A stretch of DNA of 16,377 nt. Origin: Acanthaster planci. Its lineage: Eukaryota; Echinodermata; Asteroidea; Valvatida; Acanthasteridae. The stretch covers positions 2,162,087 to 2,178,463 of the forward strand of contig NW_019091486.1 in the NCBI RefSeq assembly GCF_001949145.1, given 5' to 3'. Within the stretch, counting starts at the first letter, position 1. Every line of letters starts with the position of its first letter. Made by a program: the position numbers and the translations under genes. Of the stretch, positions 8,133 through 16,377 are shown in pieces. A model generated the notes under the pieces. It saw only the letters and a list, made by a program, of their open reading frames with translations, did not search any database and was not told the origin of the DNA.

Positions 8133-8308
8133 GTGTGTAAACGCCTTCAATCGTGGACTCCCCATTGTTCCTCTTTTGTTTGTACTTTAACTTTTTCGGA
8201 AGACCTCCCATATGTTTTGTACACATTTTCCAACCGTGGACTCTTCGGCAACCGTGGACCCTATTGTCCACTACTGTTATAGGTCCACAATTGAAGGCAT
8301 TTACACAC
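8133..8308. mobile_element. 176-bp MITE-like element with 26-bp terminal inverted repeats
   Basis: The 26-bp left end at 8133-8158 (GTGTGTAAACGCCTTCAATC...) and the inverted right end from 8283-8308 (GTGTGTAAATGCCTTCAATT...) differ at only two positions. The interior repeats CCGTGGAC words (8234, 8251). A run of C followed by (CA)n precedes the left end (8109-8130), and ACCCCCACAC follows the right end. No clear target duplication was found, so the true edges may differ slightly. Confidence 0.7.
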
Positions 8309-8533
8309 GCACCCCCACACAATCGTGTTCCTGCACGAAGCCTATGGGGGCACTGTTATGAGGCTCCACTCACATGAGGCAGTGCATATATCCAGTCTAA
8401 AATCTGCACATGCTGAAGGGTAGAAATAATATCCACTTGCAAGAGAGTGGGCGACGTAAGGCAGCATCGTATCATGTTAAGAACGGGGAAGATGAACATG
8501 ATGAATGGGCGATTTGACTTCAGGCTGAATTAA

Positions 8534-8599
8534 TCATTCAAGTTGACGTAGGCTGACGAAGGAATATTATCCTTTGTCAGCCTACGTCAACTTGAATGA
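8534..8599. repeat. Near-perfect hairpin: 29-bp arms, 8-nt loop
   Basis: Arms 8534-8562 and 8571-8599 pair over 29 bp around the loop AATATTAT. The single non-Watson-Crick position (8558/8575) would be a G-U pair if transcribed from the + strand. Each arm contains TTGACGTAGGCTGACGAAGG or its complement. It could be a tiny foldback transposon or a small-RNA hairpin; the absence of mismatches or bulges is unlike most animal miRNA precursors. Confidence 0.75.
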
Positions 8600-9287
8600 A
8601 AGCTGAACGAGAATTTAAAGCTGAATTTGATGCAAAACCATTCGAGAGACACTCCAATTTTTTTTTATCAGCAAGGTGATAGTTGAATGTGAAATATTTT
8701 CCGGTAAAAAAACTTCTGTTGATTGTTCTGATACTATTATTTTTAACAACTCCCCCGTATTTCTATGGTTTGCGGTTGCCTCTAGCTGCATTATGGACGC
8801 AGGAAAGCACCTGTCAGATTGTGGTTACGGTCATTATGGTTGATTTATAGCACATCTCATTTTTTTTGTACATTGACAGTGTTCATTCTTAAGCTTTAAT
8901 TGAATTAAGGCAAAAAGGGTGAGAATGTTTTAAAAGATTTTGTAGGATCAACTTGTCCACTATATACATCTCATGCATTCAATTTTCAGTTAATACATGT
9001 AAACTTGTCTTGGAATTCAAAAAAGGTAGAATACGTTTTGATTTGTTTCTTTTATATTTCAGGTTTGATCAGTAGTTTTCTTTATCAAGAAAATTGTGAG
9101 CATTCTAATTGGCATGATAATGGGGTGCAATAAATGGTTAATGCGCAGTTCAAAATCAAAAGCAACATTTCCACAATGTCATTTGTTCTTCACAAACTGT
9201 TAGAACAGTCGATATTCAGTCTTGAGGTTCAGCCCTGATGGTGGAAAAGATGCAATGAAGTAAAAATAAACAAAGCGCTACTGTGAG

Positions 9288-9409
9288 TTACAGCTGGACC
9301 TGGGCAGGCATTGGCTTTCCTTCAAGACCGGCGAGAAGGTTTCTAGCGGACAGCATAGCCATTGCGGTCCTCGTCTCGACGGTGGCACTACCAATGTGGG
9401 GAAGAACAA
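9288..9409 (-). CDS. GRHPR: GRHPR last exon with catalytic His; stop TAA at 9290-9288
   Basis: The acceptor is TTCTGCAG. It completes Val and encodes [39 protein letters not shown] and stop. LPHIGSAT holds the catalytic His. The end is the same length as in the human protein (PMPSELKL). The polyadenylation site is not clear: a TTTAAT (ATTAAA on the - strand) at 8895-8900 is the nearest candidate that I noticed. Confidence 0.96.
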
Positions 9410-12400
9410 CTGCAGAAAAAATTTAACCATGATGATGCGTATTTATGACCTGCTCAATGAAAATGAGTCACAAGTTACTAGAGCCACTTTCGAGTTTTGG
9501 GCCTTTTAGATGAATGTTGCATAATGTAAAGCAATAACAATCCTCAACATTTCTCATCTATGTAACCATCCATTTTCATCTGGATGTAAAAATTGAGTGA
9601 CATTAAAATAATGAGCCAAGTTTCCTCTTTCCAATACGATCTAAACACTCCAAAGTAGCTCTGGCAACTTGTGACTCAATGTCTTAGAGCGTGTCACATT
9701 TAAGTCCCAGCTGAAGCAAAAACAGTGTTGCATTGCTTGGCGACACCTAGCCCAGGTTGGAGGTCTTCTACATTGCATTGCAACTAATGTCCGGGGTATA
9801 AAAGTCCTCCGATGCAAAATTTTTTTCAACGGTTTTTTCTCACATTTTTACCTGCCAAAGACAGCTCAAATGTCATTCATAAGTGCCTTGTATCCCAAAT
9901 TCCATAAATGCAGAGTTGAAATTGCTATATATGCCCTCGGACAATGTATTTTGCTGGAAATTTTGCGAAACGCCACACTTTCCATCGCGATTCATTAACG
10001 ATGTACGTTCGATAGTCTAGTACGCATACATGTACATGCGCGAAATGCATGCGCGGAAGAGCTGGGGGGCGTGAAGAAGTTGCAGATGACGCCGTGTCCG
10101 GAATGTACTTCAAAGGCTATGGCTAGGTCTACTGTCTGTGCATCTCCATGCATTTCCAATGGAGCAAAGTCCTAGATCTAGACAACATAACTGACAGAAT
10201 ATGGGCTGCGTGGAGGCCATTTCGCGCATGCACAACTAGTTACCATACCAGACGAATGTAGGCCATTCATGAATCCCGACGGAAAGCATGAAGTTTCGCA
10301 AAATTTCCTGCAAAATATGTTGTCCACGGGCATATCTAGTAATTCAATGCAGCATTTATGGAATTTGGGATACAAGGCACCGGTGAATGACGCTTGAGCT
10401 GTTTTCACCAGGTAAAAATGTGAGAAAAAAATTGAAAAAAATTTCGCATCGTAGGAGGACTTTTATACCCTGGAAGTCAGTCGTGGTGTAAATGAAGACA
10501 ATGTCCAACCTGGGCGAGGCGACACCTATGTTTTGATTGGTTTAGTAAAGCAAGTCTGCAACTGTCACTGAAGTTAAGTCCGCTGAAACCCCCCCCCAAG
10601 TGATCTCAACCTTTCACATACCTCCAGTTTTCTTATAAATACCACACTGACCCGTTTTCACTGCATTAAGGTTTAGCAGTATTTTTAGCCTCGCGCAACC
10701 AATTTCATAGAGCTCCGAGCAGAATATAGCACAGCAGATTCACATGCAAAGCAAAAATGACCATGGGAACCAGTCACCAGTGATATACAGAATGCAAGGC
10801 ATTTTGGATGCTAACCAGTGTTTGCTAAGAAAATATTTCGTCATTGTTTTCACAAAGAGACAAACTTGGCCCAAAATCATTATTCTTGAAATTTCTGTTT
10901 AGTTTGGGTCAAAATCAATCAGGCTATCTCATGGTAACAATTTGGTTGGAATCAGTTTGACCACATCTACTGAAATCAGCTGAATCGTTATAAGGTACAG
11001 AGGGCAAAATTCATCTAAACTGCACTTGTCACTTTTTCACAAAGGGACAAATTTGTTTGCCAAAGAGATTACATTCAGTGAAAAGGAGCAACGTTTTCTC
11101 CACCTGCAGAGAATTCAATTCTCAAATTGTAAACAATACGGCCGTTTCACAATAGTGCGCCACCAAGAGTTCGCAACGCGTTGGCCAATCACAATGCGCG
11201 AAATTTGTCGACCCAATGCGCGTTTGGAAAGGGTCGACAAATTTTGCGCGTTATGATTGGCCAACACGTTGCAAACTCTTGGTGGCGCACTATTGTGAAT
11301 TGCCCGTATTGTAACAATTTCACACCTTGCAAACACCATGACAACAGAACTCCCGCACTGCCAATCCATTTTCCTCATTTTTGCATTTTTGTGAGGGGAC
11401 AAAGTGTAGGTGTACAAGAAATCTTCCAACACATTCAAATTAGGGATTGGATGGTATAATTTCTAGCATTTATGTGGCAGTTCTGCATCTCTCAAGGTTG
11501 ATCTTTGTGTATTCTCTACTATAAAAAAAAACAATTTAAAATTGCAACTTTCTCAACGCAAAAAAACTCCAAACTTTAGTTTGGCTATGCACTCTGTCCA
11601 CTTACCACAGTTGGTCAACTTGAGCAGCGGGTGATCCACTGGTAGTGGCTCTGGGGTTGTCACGTCCAGTCCAGCATAAGCTATGGTGTCTGACTGCAAG
11701 GCCTCCACCAGATCGTCCTGATTGACGACATCACCCCTGAAGGAATACATGTAAACAGAGCTGTAGACTGTTCTGTTTGTACTAAAAAGTCTGAAAGCAT
11801 TTTGACGGCAATCTGCTCCGTGTACAAATAAATGTAACCTCCCGACCCCCATCAGCAAAGAAGGATGAGGCTAGTAACTGACCATTTCAATTGGCACACA
11901 AAAGGCTGGGCAAAAACTGTACAAAGACTAAATTCCAATTCAAAACTGCATGGCTGTACGCAAGGACCCTCTGTGATCCAAAAGAGATGTCACTGCTATG
12001 TAAATAGTACCAAGTTTTGGTCATACTCTGAACCCAAAGTATGACATTTGATTATCTTTCATAAAACAACCATGGGCATACCCTGGATTATCAGGAGAGT
12101 TCAAAACACAATAGCTTGGGATTCCCTGGGAAACTTTTTTAAAAAGACATCTAATCCTGCAGTCTGGTACATTTTAACCCCTTCTGGCAAGGATTCTGTT
12201 GACAGTGACTGCTAGGCTGCGGTTTGCCCAGTACGCAAAGCTCTGTCCAGCAGCTGGCCCACATTGAAACCGCAGGTGCGTGATGAATAGAATGTATGTC
12301 GACAGTTCCCGGGATGAACGGGTTGAATATCCCAAAAGACACATCTGGACTTCTGTTGGTTGTTTTGTGGATTACGGAGGATTAGAAAAGGTGGACCCAT

Positions 12401-15400
12401 CCCCCCCACACACACACACCTACACAAACCCCTCTGTATGCCCTTGGCATCCCTGGGGAAATCAGGTGCATCAGTGTTCAAATAAAATGGGTCGCACTTG
12501 GCATCATCTGTGTATTAACCAGAATGCCCATGCAAACATATGGCCCAAAAGGAACATCATTACAATGTACAAACGTGCCATTTCTTTCATACTCGGAGTA
12601 CATTAACCACTTGGTGCCGGGGTTTCCGGAACCAGACTCCATGGGTTTATATGCATAGCCGGGCTGCATGAAATGGGACAAAAGAGCTGGGCCTTGTAAC
12701 AAAAGACTGTACTCGGAACAAAAGACTGAGCTCCTGAGAATTGCCAACATTTTGTCAGTTTTCAATACCAGAGGAAATCCGTCATTGTTTTGAATTATTA
12801 TACCACTATTTGTGACATCCAGTGCGAGCGGATTACCAACGGGGACACAAGCGCTCTAGCGGTCAAGCGATGAGTGATACCACTGCACACTTATCTGGTC
12901 TGCATTTGAAAAGCTGCCAGCAGCGTACTGGGCCAGTTTCGCGAACAAAAGAAAATTACGTAACACCACACAATCCGGACTCTCTTTACAAGGCAGCAGG
13001 CCTGGCTGAAATACTTGGGCGTCAATAGATGTTGTCTGTCAGATTAGAGTAGCCACCAGACAGTCATTCGTGTGGGTGTAAACGTCCAGTAAATGAAGTA
13101 GTGAAATTTTGAAGAATTTTGAAAATGGAAAATCTTGAAAATCCCCCGGGTATACGTCATGCAACTTCAAATTAAATTAAAATTACTGTTATGACATTTT
13201 ATACAATACCTGTATAAATCTCTGTCATCTGGTGGATCATTGATCACATGTCAGTGAATTATTTGTTCTATTCCATGGTACCTGTTGAATAGAACTTTCA
13301 TTTCACAAAGAAATCAATACATACTGTCCGATTTATGCAGGTATTGTATAACACGAATAATGAATGCTTCACATTCATGCAATGGTAAGAATCATTTCAT
13401 TTGGTGATGGATGAAATGTTATGGTGAAGTTATACTATGAAATTCAGGAGAGACCTCAAAAGTATATTGATTACTCAGGTCGCTTTAATAAATCAGTGAG
13501 GTGTGTTCATTGCGCGCAGGGCTGTCATTTGGTACCCGTCCTGTGGGGATGGGCAGTCTAGAGTGTGAATCAAAAGGTTGTGGATGTGCATCTATCTGTC
13601 TTGTCCGCTGAACACCTTGAGCCTTCAAGGAGGGTACAACTTGTCTGGGAAAGCATTAGCCTGGTGGAAATACAACAATGTTCCATTCCACTACGGTGAA
13701 CATTCCTTACACTATCTTTCAGCCGGTGTCACCCTTGTATATTCCCAATACACCATTATCTACTGCGTTACACATTTTCATTTGATAATATCCTTGCTCG
13801 TAACGCATACCTGCTGGTGTTGATGAATACTGCAGACTTCTTCATTTTCTTGAAGGCAGCACTGTTGAACATCCCTTGGGTCTCTGGTGTCAACGCACAG
13901 CAGACGACGACAAAATCCGACTGCTGCAGTAGATCATCCAGGGATACTGCAAGACCAGAAAAAGTTCTAGGTAATGAAGGACCAACCCGTTATGGTACTC
14001 TGCTTCACCTAGTTGCAAATTACACTTCGGAGGCTTCCAGACTTGCAGTACCCCCAACATCTGTTGTGTTATATACGCTTTCCACTCACTGCATTCTTGC
14101 TCAGGAAGTGTTCATTTCATTGCAATGCAGCATCAAGTGGTGCACTTTGCATACAGGGGGGAGGGGAGTTAGGGACCATGGCATCACCTTTTTCAATAAG
14201 GGACAAATTTGACCAAAAATCATCCCTTTTCCCAACTTCCATTTTGGTGAACTCATTAGAAGCAAACCTATTGAAATCAGCTGAATCATAATGACTTATT
14301 TTGGGCAAAATTCAGCTTGTCTGCAATGTTTTCAATTTCGTGAATAGACAAAATCTGTGCACCACGGAGATTGCCTTAAGACATGGAGGGCAAATTTTAT
14401 TGACCCTACTTGATTTTTTTTTGTTTTCGGGAGGGGACAAAGTCAACTCTCAAACTACATACAAATGAAACAATTCTGGATGTACCCTCTGCAGTGGCAA
14501 CAGCATATGCACTGAAATACAAGATTCCCCATGCTTGAGCTTTTGTTTGTGTTATTGAATAGGGAGACTGTCTGAGGTATTTATGAATTATTAATAATTA
14601 ATTAACTCTTGCAGTTAATCTCTTTAAATTGTGATTTAAATTATGACCAACTTACTGCAATTTACTCAAAAGCTTAGTTTTGTGCTCCATAGTGGAATTT
14701 GTTTCATCATGAAAACAGTGAGGAAACTACTGTACTGTGCATTTGGCCGATGGTCTACTTGGGTAGGCATTCACCGTGTTCAGGAGACAAGTTCTTTTGT
14801 CAGGGAAATTTGAACCCAGTTGTGGGGACATTTCTGAGTCCCCACAATGTTTGTGGTCCCTACAAAATAGATGAAATGTCAAGTGTATGTCCCCACACCT
14901 ACGGTGCAGGAGTTACTGATCTTTTTTTCTAGAAATGTACACACTACTTCCTACTTTTAAGCACATCATTTAACTTAGTTTCTGGTTTAGAATTGTATTT
15001 TTTTAACAAATTACAAAATAAGCATTGGAAACCAATTAGATCGGCAAAAAAGATAAAAGCAAACTCAGAACATGCCAATCTTCACTGCATGGTGCATCAG
15101 AACAGAATAAATCTACACTTTTGAAATTGTTCCGATCTGACTTTTACCAACCAAATTCTGCTGGCAAGGTCTCAGCTCCCAGCTTCGGAGAGTGCCCGCA
15201 GTACAAGAACCTCTTCACACCAAACGCTTTGAGCCGCTGTCCAACAGCCTGTCCAATGCGGCCCAAGCCAACCAGGCCTACCGTGCTACCAGACAAACCT
15301 GGTCCACACATCCAAAAAGCTTTCCAAGAGCCCCACGTGCCACTACATCAGGTTCAAAATAGAAAGAGAATTTGGACAAAGCCTAAACACATCATCTGCA

Positions 15401-16341
15401 AAATATTGAGACTGATATTGAATGATAGTATTGATAATGAATTGAATGAGAGGCTGTAACACCGCAAGAGGATGACATCCGTGACAACAAACTAGGAATG
15501 GTTAAACTTTAAAAGATTCGGGGATATTTTTTTTTAAAGCTGACTAAAGTGAGGCCGCGTCATAACCACTAGGCTTTGGCTTGAAATTAGTACATACAGG
15601 TCTACGGCTGTGGCCATAGCCGGTTCCCATAAAGTTGTGTGCAATTTCAAGCCATAGCCAAATGATTCAGACGCAGCCTGACCTACTCAATGAAAGACAA
15701 ATGTATGGACAGTTCTTGAGTAATTACACTATTTAAGGATTTCATAATACTCTTGTCAACTGTGAAAGCATTTTATCGTCTGAGGAGATAAGTTTAGCCA
15801 CAAATTTAAGAATCTGTATTTGGGACGAGAAGGACCCAACGTCCCACATTTGTGGCTTTTAATAATAACTATTGCTGTTGTAGTCAAGACCTATCAAGGC
15901 CATCACAAGATCCCACGAGACCGTCACTAGACCAACACAAGACCTCCAGTCTGAATTCAAGTCACAAGCTATTCAAATGAACTGCAACAAAAGCATTCCT
16001 TTTTGTTATATTTCACTCTGACACTAGTGAATGGTCTTGTAGCTAATCCTGTGATGGTCTAGAAAAAAACACTGACAACTTCCAAAATGTACAAAAACTA
16101 AGGCTACCATGACAGGACATTTTACACTGTTATTAATTGCCAAAAAAGGACCAACTTTATCGGCTAACCATCCTGGCAACCTGCCTGTCCTTGGCATGGT
16201 GATGCCACCAACAAGCCTGCTTACTTTTTAACATGGTGAGTGCTTTCAATGAGTCGTCTGGATGTTGTGAGTAGAAGAGCAACGGTCAGCTCTGCAGTGG
16301 CGTCAGTCAAGACTCCTGGGGTATTCCCCAGGAGAACACCT
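9288..16341 (-). CDS. GRHPR: Glyoxylate reductase/hydroxypyruvate reductase, last five exons (5' end outside window)
   Basis: Exons 16341-16225, 15342-15152, 13946-13811, 11736-11606 and 9409-9288 join in frame to 231 residues, matching roughly residue 100 to the end of the 328-residue human enzyme. GRHPR reduces glyoxylate to glycolate and hydroxypyruvate to D-glycerate with NAD(P)H in the cytosol, which in vertebrates limits oxalate formation. Visible landmarks are [15 protein letters not shown], the WGSWKAFW loop (the human enzyme has an equivalent Trp-x-x-Trp that reaches the partner subunit's active site), the Rossmann motif GLGRIG, catalytic Arg in INTSRGDVVN, Glu in TTPEPLP and His in LPHIGSAT, and the C terminus PMPAQVQL. 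All three catalytic residues are present and no stop or frameshift is seen, so the gene appears intact. The N-terminal exons lie beyond the right edge. Confidence 0.96.
9739..10526. mobile_element. 770-bp non-autonomous DNA transposon with about 300-bp inverted arms and 9-bp target duplication
   Basis: The element spans 9748-10517. Its arms, about 9748-10047 and 10216-10517, pair along their length and share GCCCAGGTTGGA at the tip, then GGGTATAAAAGTCCTCC, CTCACATTTTTACCTG, CCTTGTATCCCAAATTCCAT, GGAAATTTTGCGAAAC and CATGCGCGAAATG. GGCGACACC directly flanks both ends (9739-9747, 10518-10526), and the TIR starts with T on both sides. Long TIRs and 9-bp duplications fit Mutator-like elements best; Merlin (8-9 bp) is the alternative. 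The centre has no transposase. It lies in the GRHPR intron before the last exon. Confidence 0.85.
10091..10188 (+). repeat. Centre of the long-TIR element related to the Harbinger-like MITE
   Basis: GCCGTGTCCGGAA, GGCTATGGCTAGGTCTACTG, CCAATGGAGCAAAG and TCTAGACAACA align in order with the reverse complement of 7348-7466. The match covers nearly the whole MITE, but its far end is not clean, so this is an old nested insertion or a shared module. Confidence 0.6.
10841..11440 (+). repeat. Dispersed repeat, copy 1, interrupted by a foldback element
   Basis: Shares with 14175-14450, in the same order, ACAAA.TTGGCCCAAAATCAT-like, GAAATCAGCTGAATC (10970), GGGCAAAATTCA (11003), a CACAAAGGGACAAATTTG motif (11038), GAGATTAC-like and GAGGGGACAAAGT (11393). 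GAGACAAACTTGG at 10857 resembles GGGACAAATTTGT at 11042, so the unit may itself be internally repeated. Copies are strongly diverged. Class unknown. Confidence 0.5.
11124..11320. mobile_element. 197-bp foldback/MITE: about 90-bp inverted arms, 16-nt loop
   Basis: Arms 11124-11214 and 11231-11320 are near-complementary; shared blocks include TTCACAATAGTGCGCCACCA, AGAGTT.GCAACG.GTTGG, CCAATCA.AA.GCGC and AAATTTGTCGACCC. The tips are AAATTGT/ACAATTT. GC and CpG content are higher than in the surrounding repeat. The loop repeats AATGCGCG from the arm. No coding capacity; the open frames here are arm artefacts. Target duplication not identified. Confidence 0.85.
11606..11736 (-). CDS. GRHPR: GRHPR exon with catalytic Glu (TTPEPLP)
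   Basis: Encodes [32 protein letters not shown] and [11 protein letters not shown], very close to the human protein. The acceptor is TATTCCTTCAG and the donor TGTG|GTAAGT. The Glu of PEP is the conserved acid that pairs with the catalytic His. Confidence 0.96.
11737..13199 (-). other. GRHPR intron with no assigned element
   Basis: Apart from a run of C followed by (CA)n at about 12402-12418, similar to that at 8109-8130, I see no clear inverted repeat, transposon end or coding exon here. Several open frames of 60-108 codons lack splice context or recognisable motifs. Confidence 0.5.
13200..13350. mobile_element. 151-bp MITE-like element with 21-bp terminal inverted repeats
   Basis: TATACAATACCTGTATAAAT(C) at the left and the inverted right end TATACAATACCTGCATAAAT(C) differ at one position. 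A second short palindrome, GTTCTATTC...GAATAGAAC (13265-13295), sits near the centre. It lies in the same GRHPR intron, about 460 bp from the 13811-13946 exon. Ends start with TA, which could include a TA duplication. Confidence 0.65.
13811..13946 (-). CDS. GRHPR: GRHPR exon ending in the catalytic Arg codon
   Basis: Encodes [18 protein letters not shown] then [13 protein letters not shown] and [14 protein letters not shown]. The acceptor is GGTCTTGCAG and the donor AGCAG|GTATGC. The Arg codon of NTSRGD is split AG|G by the intron. SDFVVV and INTSRG are hallmarks of the D-2-hydroxyacid dehydrogenase NAD-binding domain. Confidence 0.95.
14175..14450 (+). repeat. Dispersed repeat, copy 2
   Basis: Same-orientation, diverged relative of 10841-11440: GGGACAAATTTGACC, GAAATCAGCTGAATC (14273), GGGCAAAATTCA (14304) and GGAGGGGACAAAGTC (14430) occur in the same order. 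It has no insertion corresponding to 11124-11320. Confidence 0.5.
14820..14847. repeat. Short perfect hairpin, 10-bp arms
   Basis: TTGTGGGGAC, an 8-nt loop, then GTCCCCACAA. Another TGTCCCCACAC lies 40 bp further on (14888). GTCCCCACAA-type words recur in animal dispersed repeats, so this may be a fragment of one. It lies in a GRHPR intron. Confidence 0.5.
15152..15342 (-). CDS. GRHPR: GRHPR exon: active-site tryptophan loop and dinucleotide-binding motif
   Basis: Encodes [18 protein letters not shown], then [20 protein letters not shown] and [19 protein letters not shown] to LPAEF. GxGxxG (GLGRIG) binds the dinucleotide. At the end of the second beta strand the human protein has YTGRQPR where this one has YCGHSPK, so an Arg expected near the NADPH 2'-phosphate is replaced by His. 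The frame requires donor G|GTTGGT; a better-looking GTAAAA lies 4 nt downstream but would break the frame. Confidence 0.95.
15553..15678. mobile_element. 126-bp Harbinger-like MITE with TGA duplication
   Basis: The ends are GGCCGCGTCATAACCA and, inverted, GGCTGCGTCTGAATCA; homology continues to GGCTTTGGCTTGAAATT and GGCTATGGCTTGAAATT. TGA flanks both sides (15550-15552, 15679-15681). A nested palindrome GGCTGTGGCCATAGCC lies at the centre. The end sequences link it to the element at 7348-7466. It lies in the GRHPR intron between exons 15152-15342 and 16225-16341. Confidence 0.75.
15875..16074 (-). mobile_element. Second copy of the hAT-type MITE found at 4857-5045, inverted
   Basis: Reading in + orientation, CTGTTGTAGTCAAGACC opens and AAAAAACACTG closes the copy. 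Against the reverse complement of 4857-5045 it shares GACCAACACAAGACCTCCAG, TCTGAATTCAA, ATGAACTGCAA and AGCATTCCTTT. A convincing 8-bp duplication was not found, so this copy is probably older or has eroded ends. Confidence 0.75.
16225..16341 (-). CDS. GRHPR: GRHPR exon: substrate-domain to Rossmann-domain hinge
   Basis: Encodes [18 protein letters not shown] followed by [20 protein letters not shown]. The donor is AA|GTAAGC and the split Asn codon is completed in the next exon, giving VKNG as in the human enzyme. The acceptor region reads TGTAGAG, so the exon may start at 16341 (after TAG) or 16339 (after GAG); the reading frame is the same either way. Confidence 0.93.
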
Positions 16342-16377
16342 CTACACGTAAAAAATATGTTCACGTCAATGACTACA

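Larger units (their letters stand above)
5648..9287. other. 3' flanks and intergenic space between convergent genes
   Basis: This span lies between the stop codon of the + strand gene and the stop codon of GRHPR on the - strand. It contains both 3' UTRs, whose ends cannot be fixed, and several MITEs listed separately. Between them (6340-7340, 7470-8100, 8600-9287) the DNA is AT-rich with short AT or T runs, such as the TATATA stretch at 7219-7243, and no gene that I can support. Confidence 0.6.

Noticed and set aside
8534-8599. Annotation as a miRNA gene
   Set aside because: The stem is almost perfectly paired without the bulges typical of pre-miRNA, and no expression evidence is available; kept as a hairpin repeat.
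11026-11459. Overlapping open frames on both strands, up to 107 codons
   Set aside because: Produced by the foldback arms: similar peptides appear on + and - because the sequence is palindromic.
13578-14212. + strand open frames of 81 and 131 codons
   Set aside because: The second overlaps the GRHPR exon 13811-13946 on the opposite strand, whose protein matches the known enzyme; neither has independent support.
1-16377. CRISPR array, bacterial operon or phage system
   Set aside because: No regularly spaced direct repeats, no ribosome-binding sites or gene clusters; the intron-exon structure is clearly animal.

Overview
The window looks like nuclear DNA of an invertebrate animal. Its coding exons are short and spliced with GT-AG introns. 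It has no bacterial-style operons and carries many small non-autonomous DNA transposons. The style (about 40 % GC, GC-richer exons, many CATGTA words, MITE-rich introns) would suit a marine invertebrate such as amphioxus, a hemichordate or an echinoderm, but nothing here fixes the species.

Two genes converge. On the + strand, positions 61 (or 9) to 5647 hold the 3' end of a gene I do not recognise. It has at least five exons with compatible phases. The visible part is a Ser/Arg/Lys- and Pro-rich, apparently disordered region of about 370 residues ending in a class I PDZ-ligand-like tail, NTVL. It may be the cytoplasmic tail of a membrane or scaffold protein, but that is inference. One acceptor is a tandem NAGNAG. 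The 2.3-kb last intron contains an in-phase 84-nt candidate cassette exon with a consensus GC donor.

On the - strand, positions 16341 down to 9288 hold the last five exons of glyoxylate reductase/hydroxypyruvate reductase (GRHPR), a cytosolic D-2-hydroxyacid dehydrogenase. All phases join and give 231 residues with the GLGRIG dinucleotide motif and the Arg/Glu/His catalytic triad. The first exons lie beyond the right edge. The two genes are not functionally related as far as can be seen. Their stop codons are 3.64 kb apart.

Most other structure is mobile DNA. Left to right: a CTGGAAA-type repeat (460-860); a TA-flanked MITE (2334-2466); an inverted-repeat element with two tRNA-like B boxes (4486-4689); an hAT-type MITE with 8-bp duplication (4857-5045) and its relative at 15875-16074; a second copy of the TA-flanked MITE family (about 5685-6338) split by a 518-bp hAT-like, TGACTCA-rich element (5744-6261) whose insertion site can be reconstructed; Harbinger-like MITEs with 3-bp duplications (7348-7466, 15553-15678); a MITE at 8133-8308; a 29-bp-stem hairpin (8534-8599); a 770-bp element with about 300-bp inverted arms and 9-bp duplications (9748-10517); a foldback element (11124-11320) inside an older dispersed repeat; and a small MITE (13200-13350). 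No RNA gene, CRISPR array or complete protein-coding gene was found. All calls are by eye.
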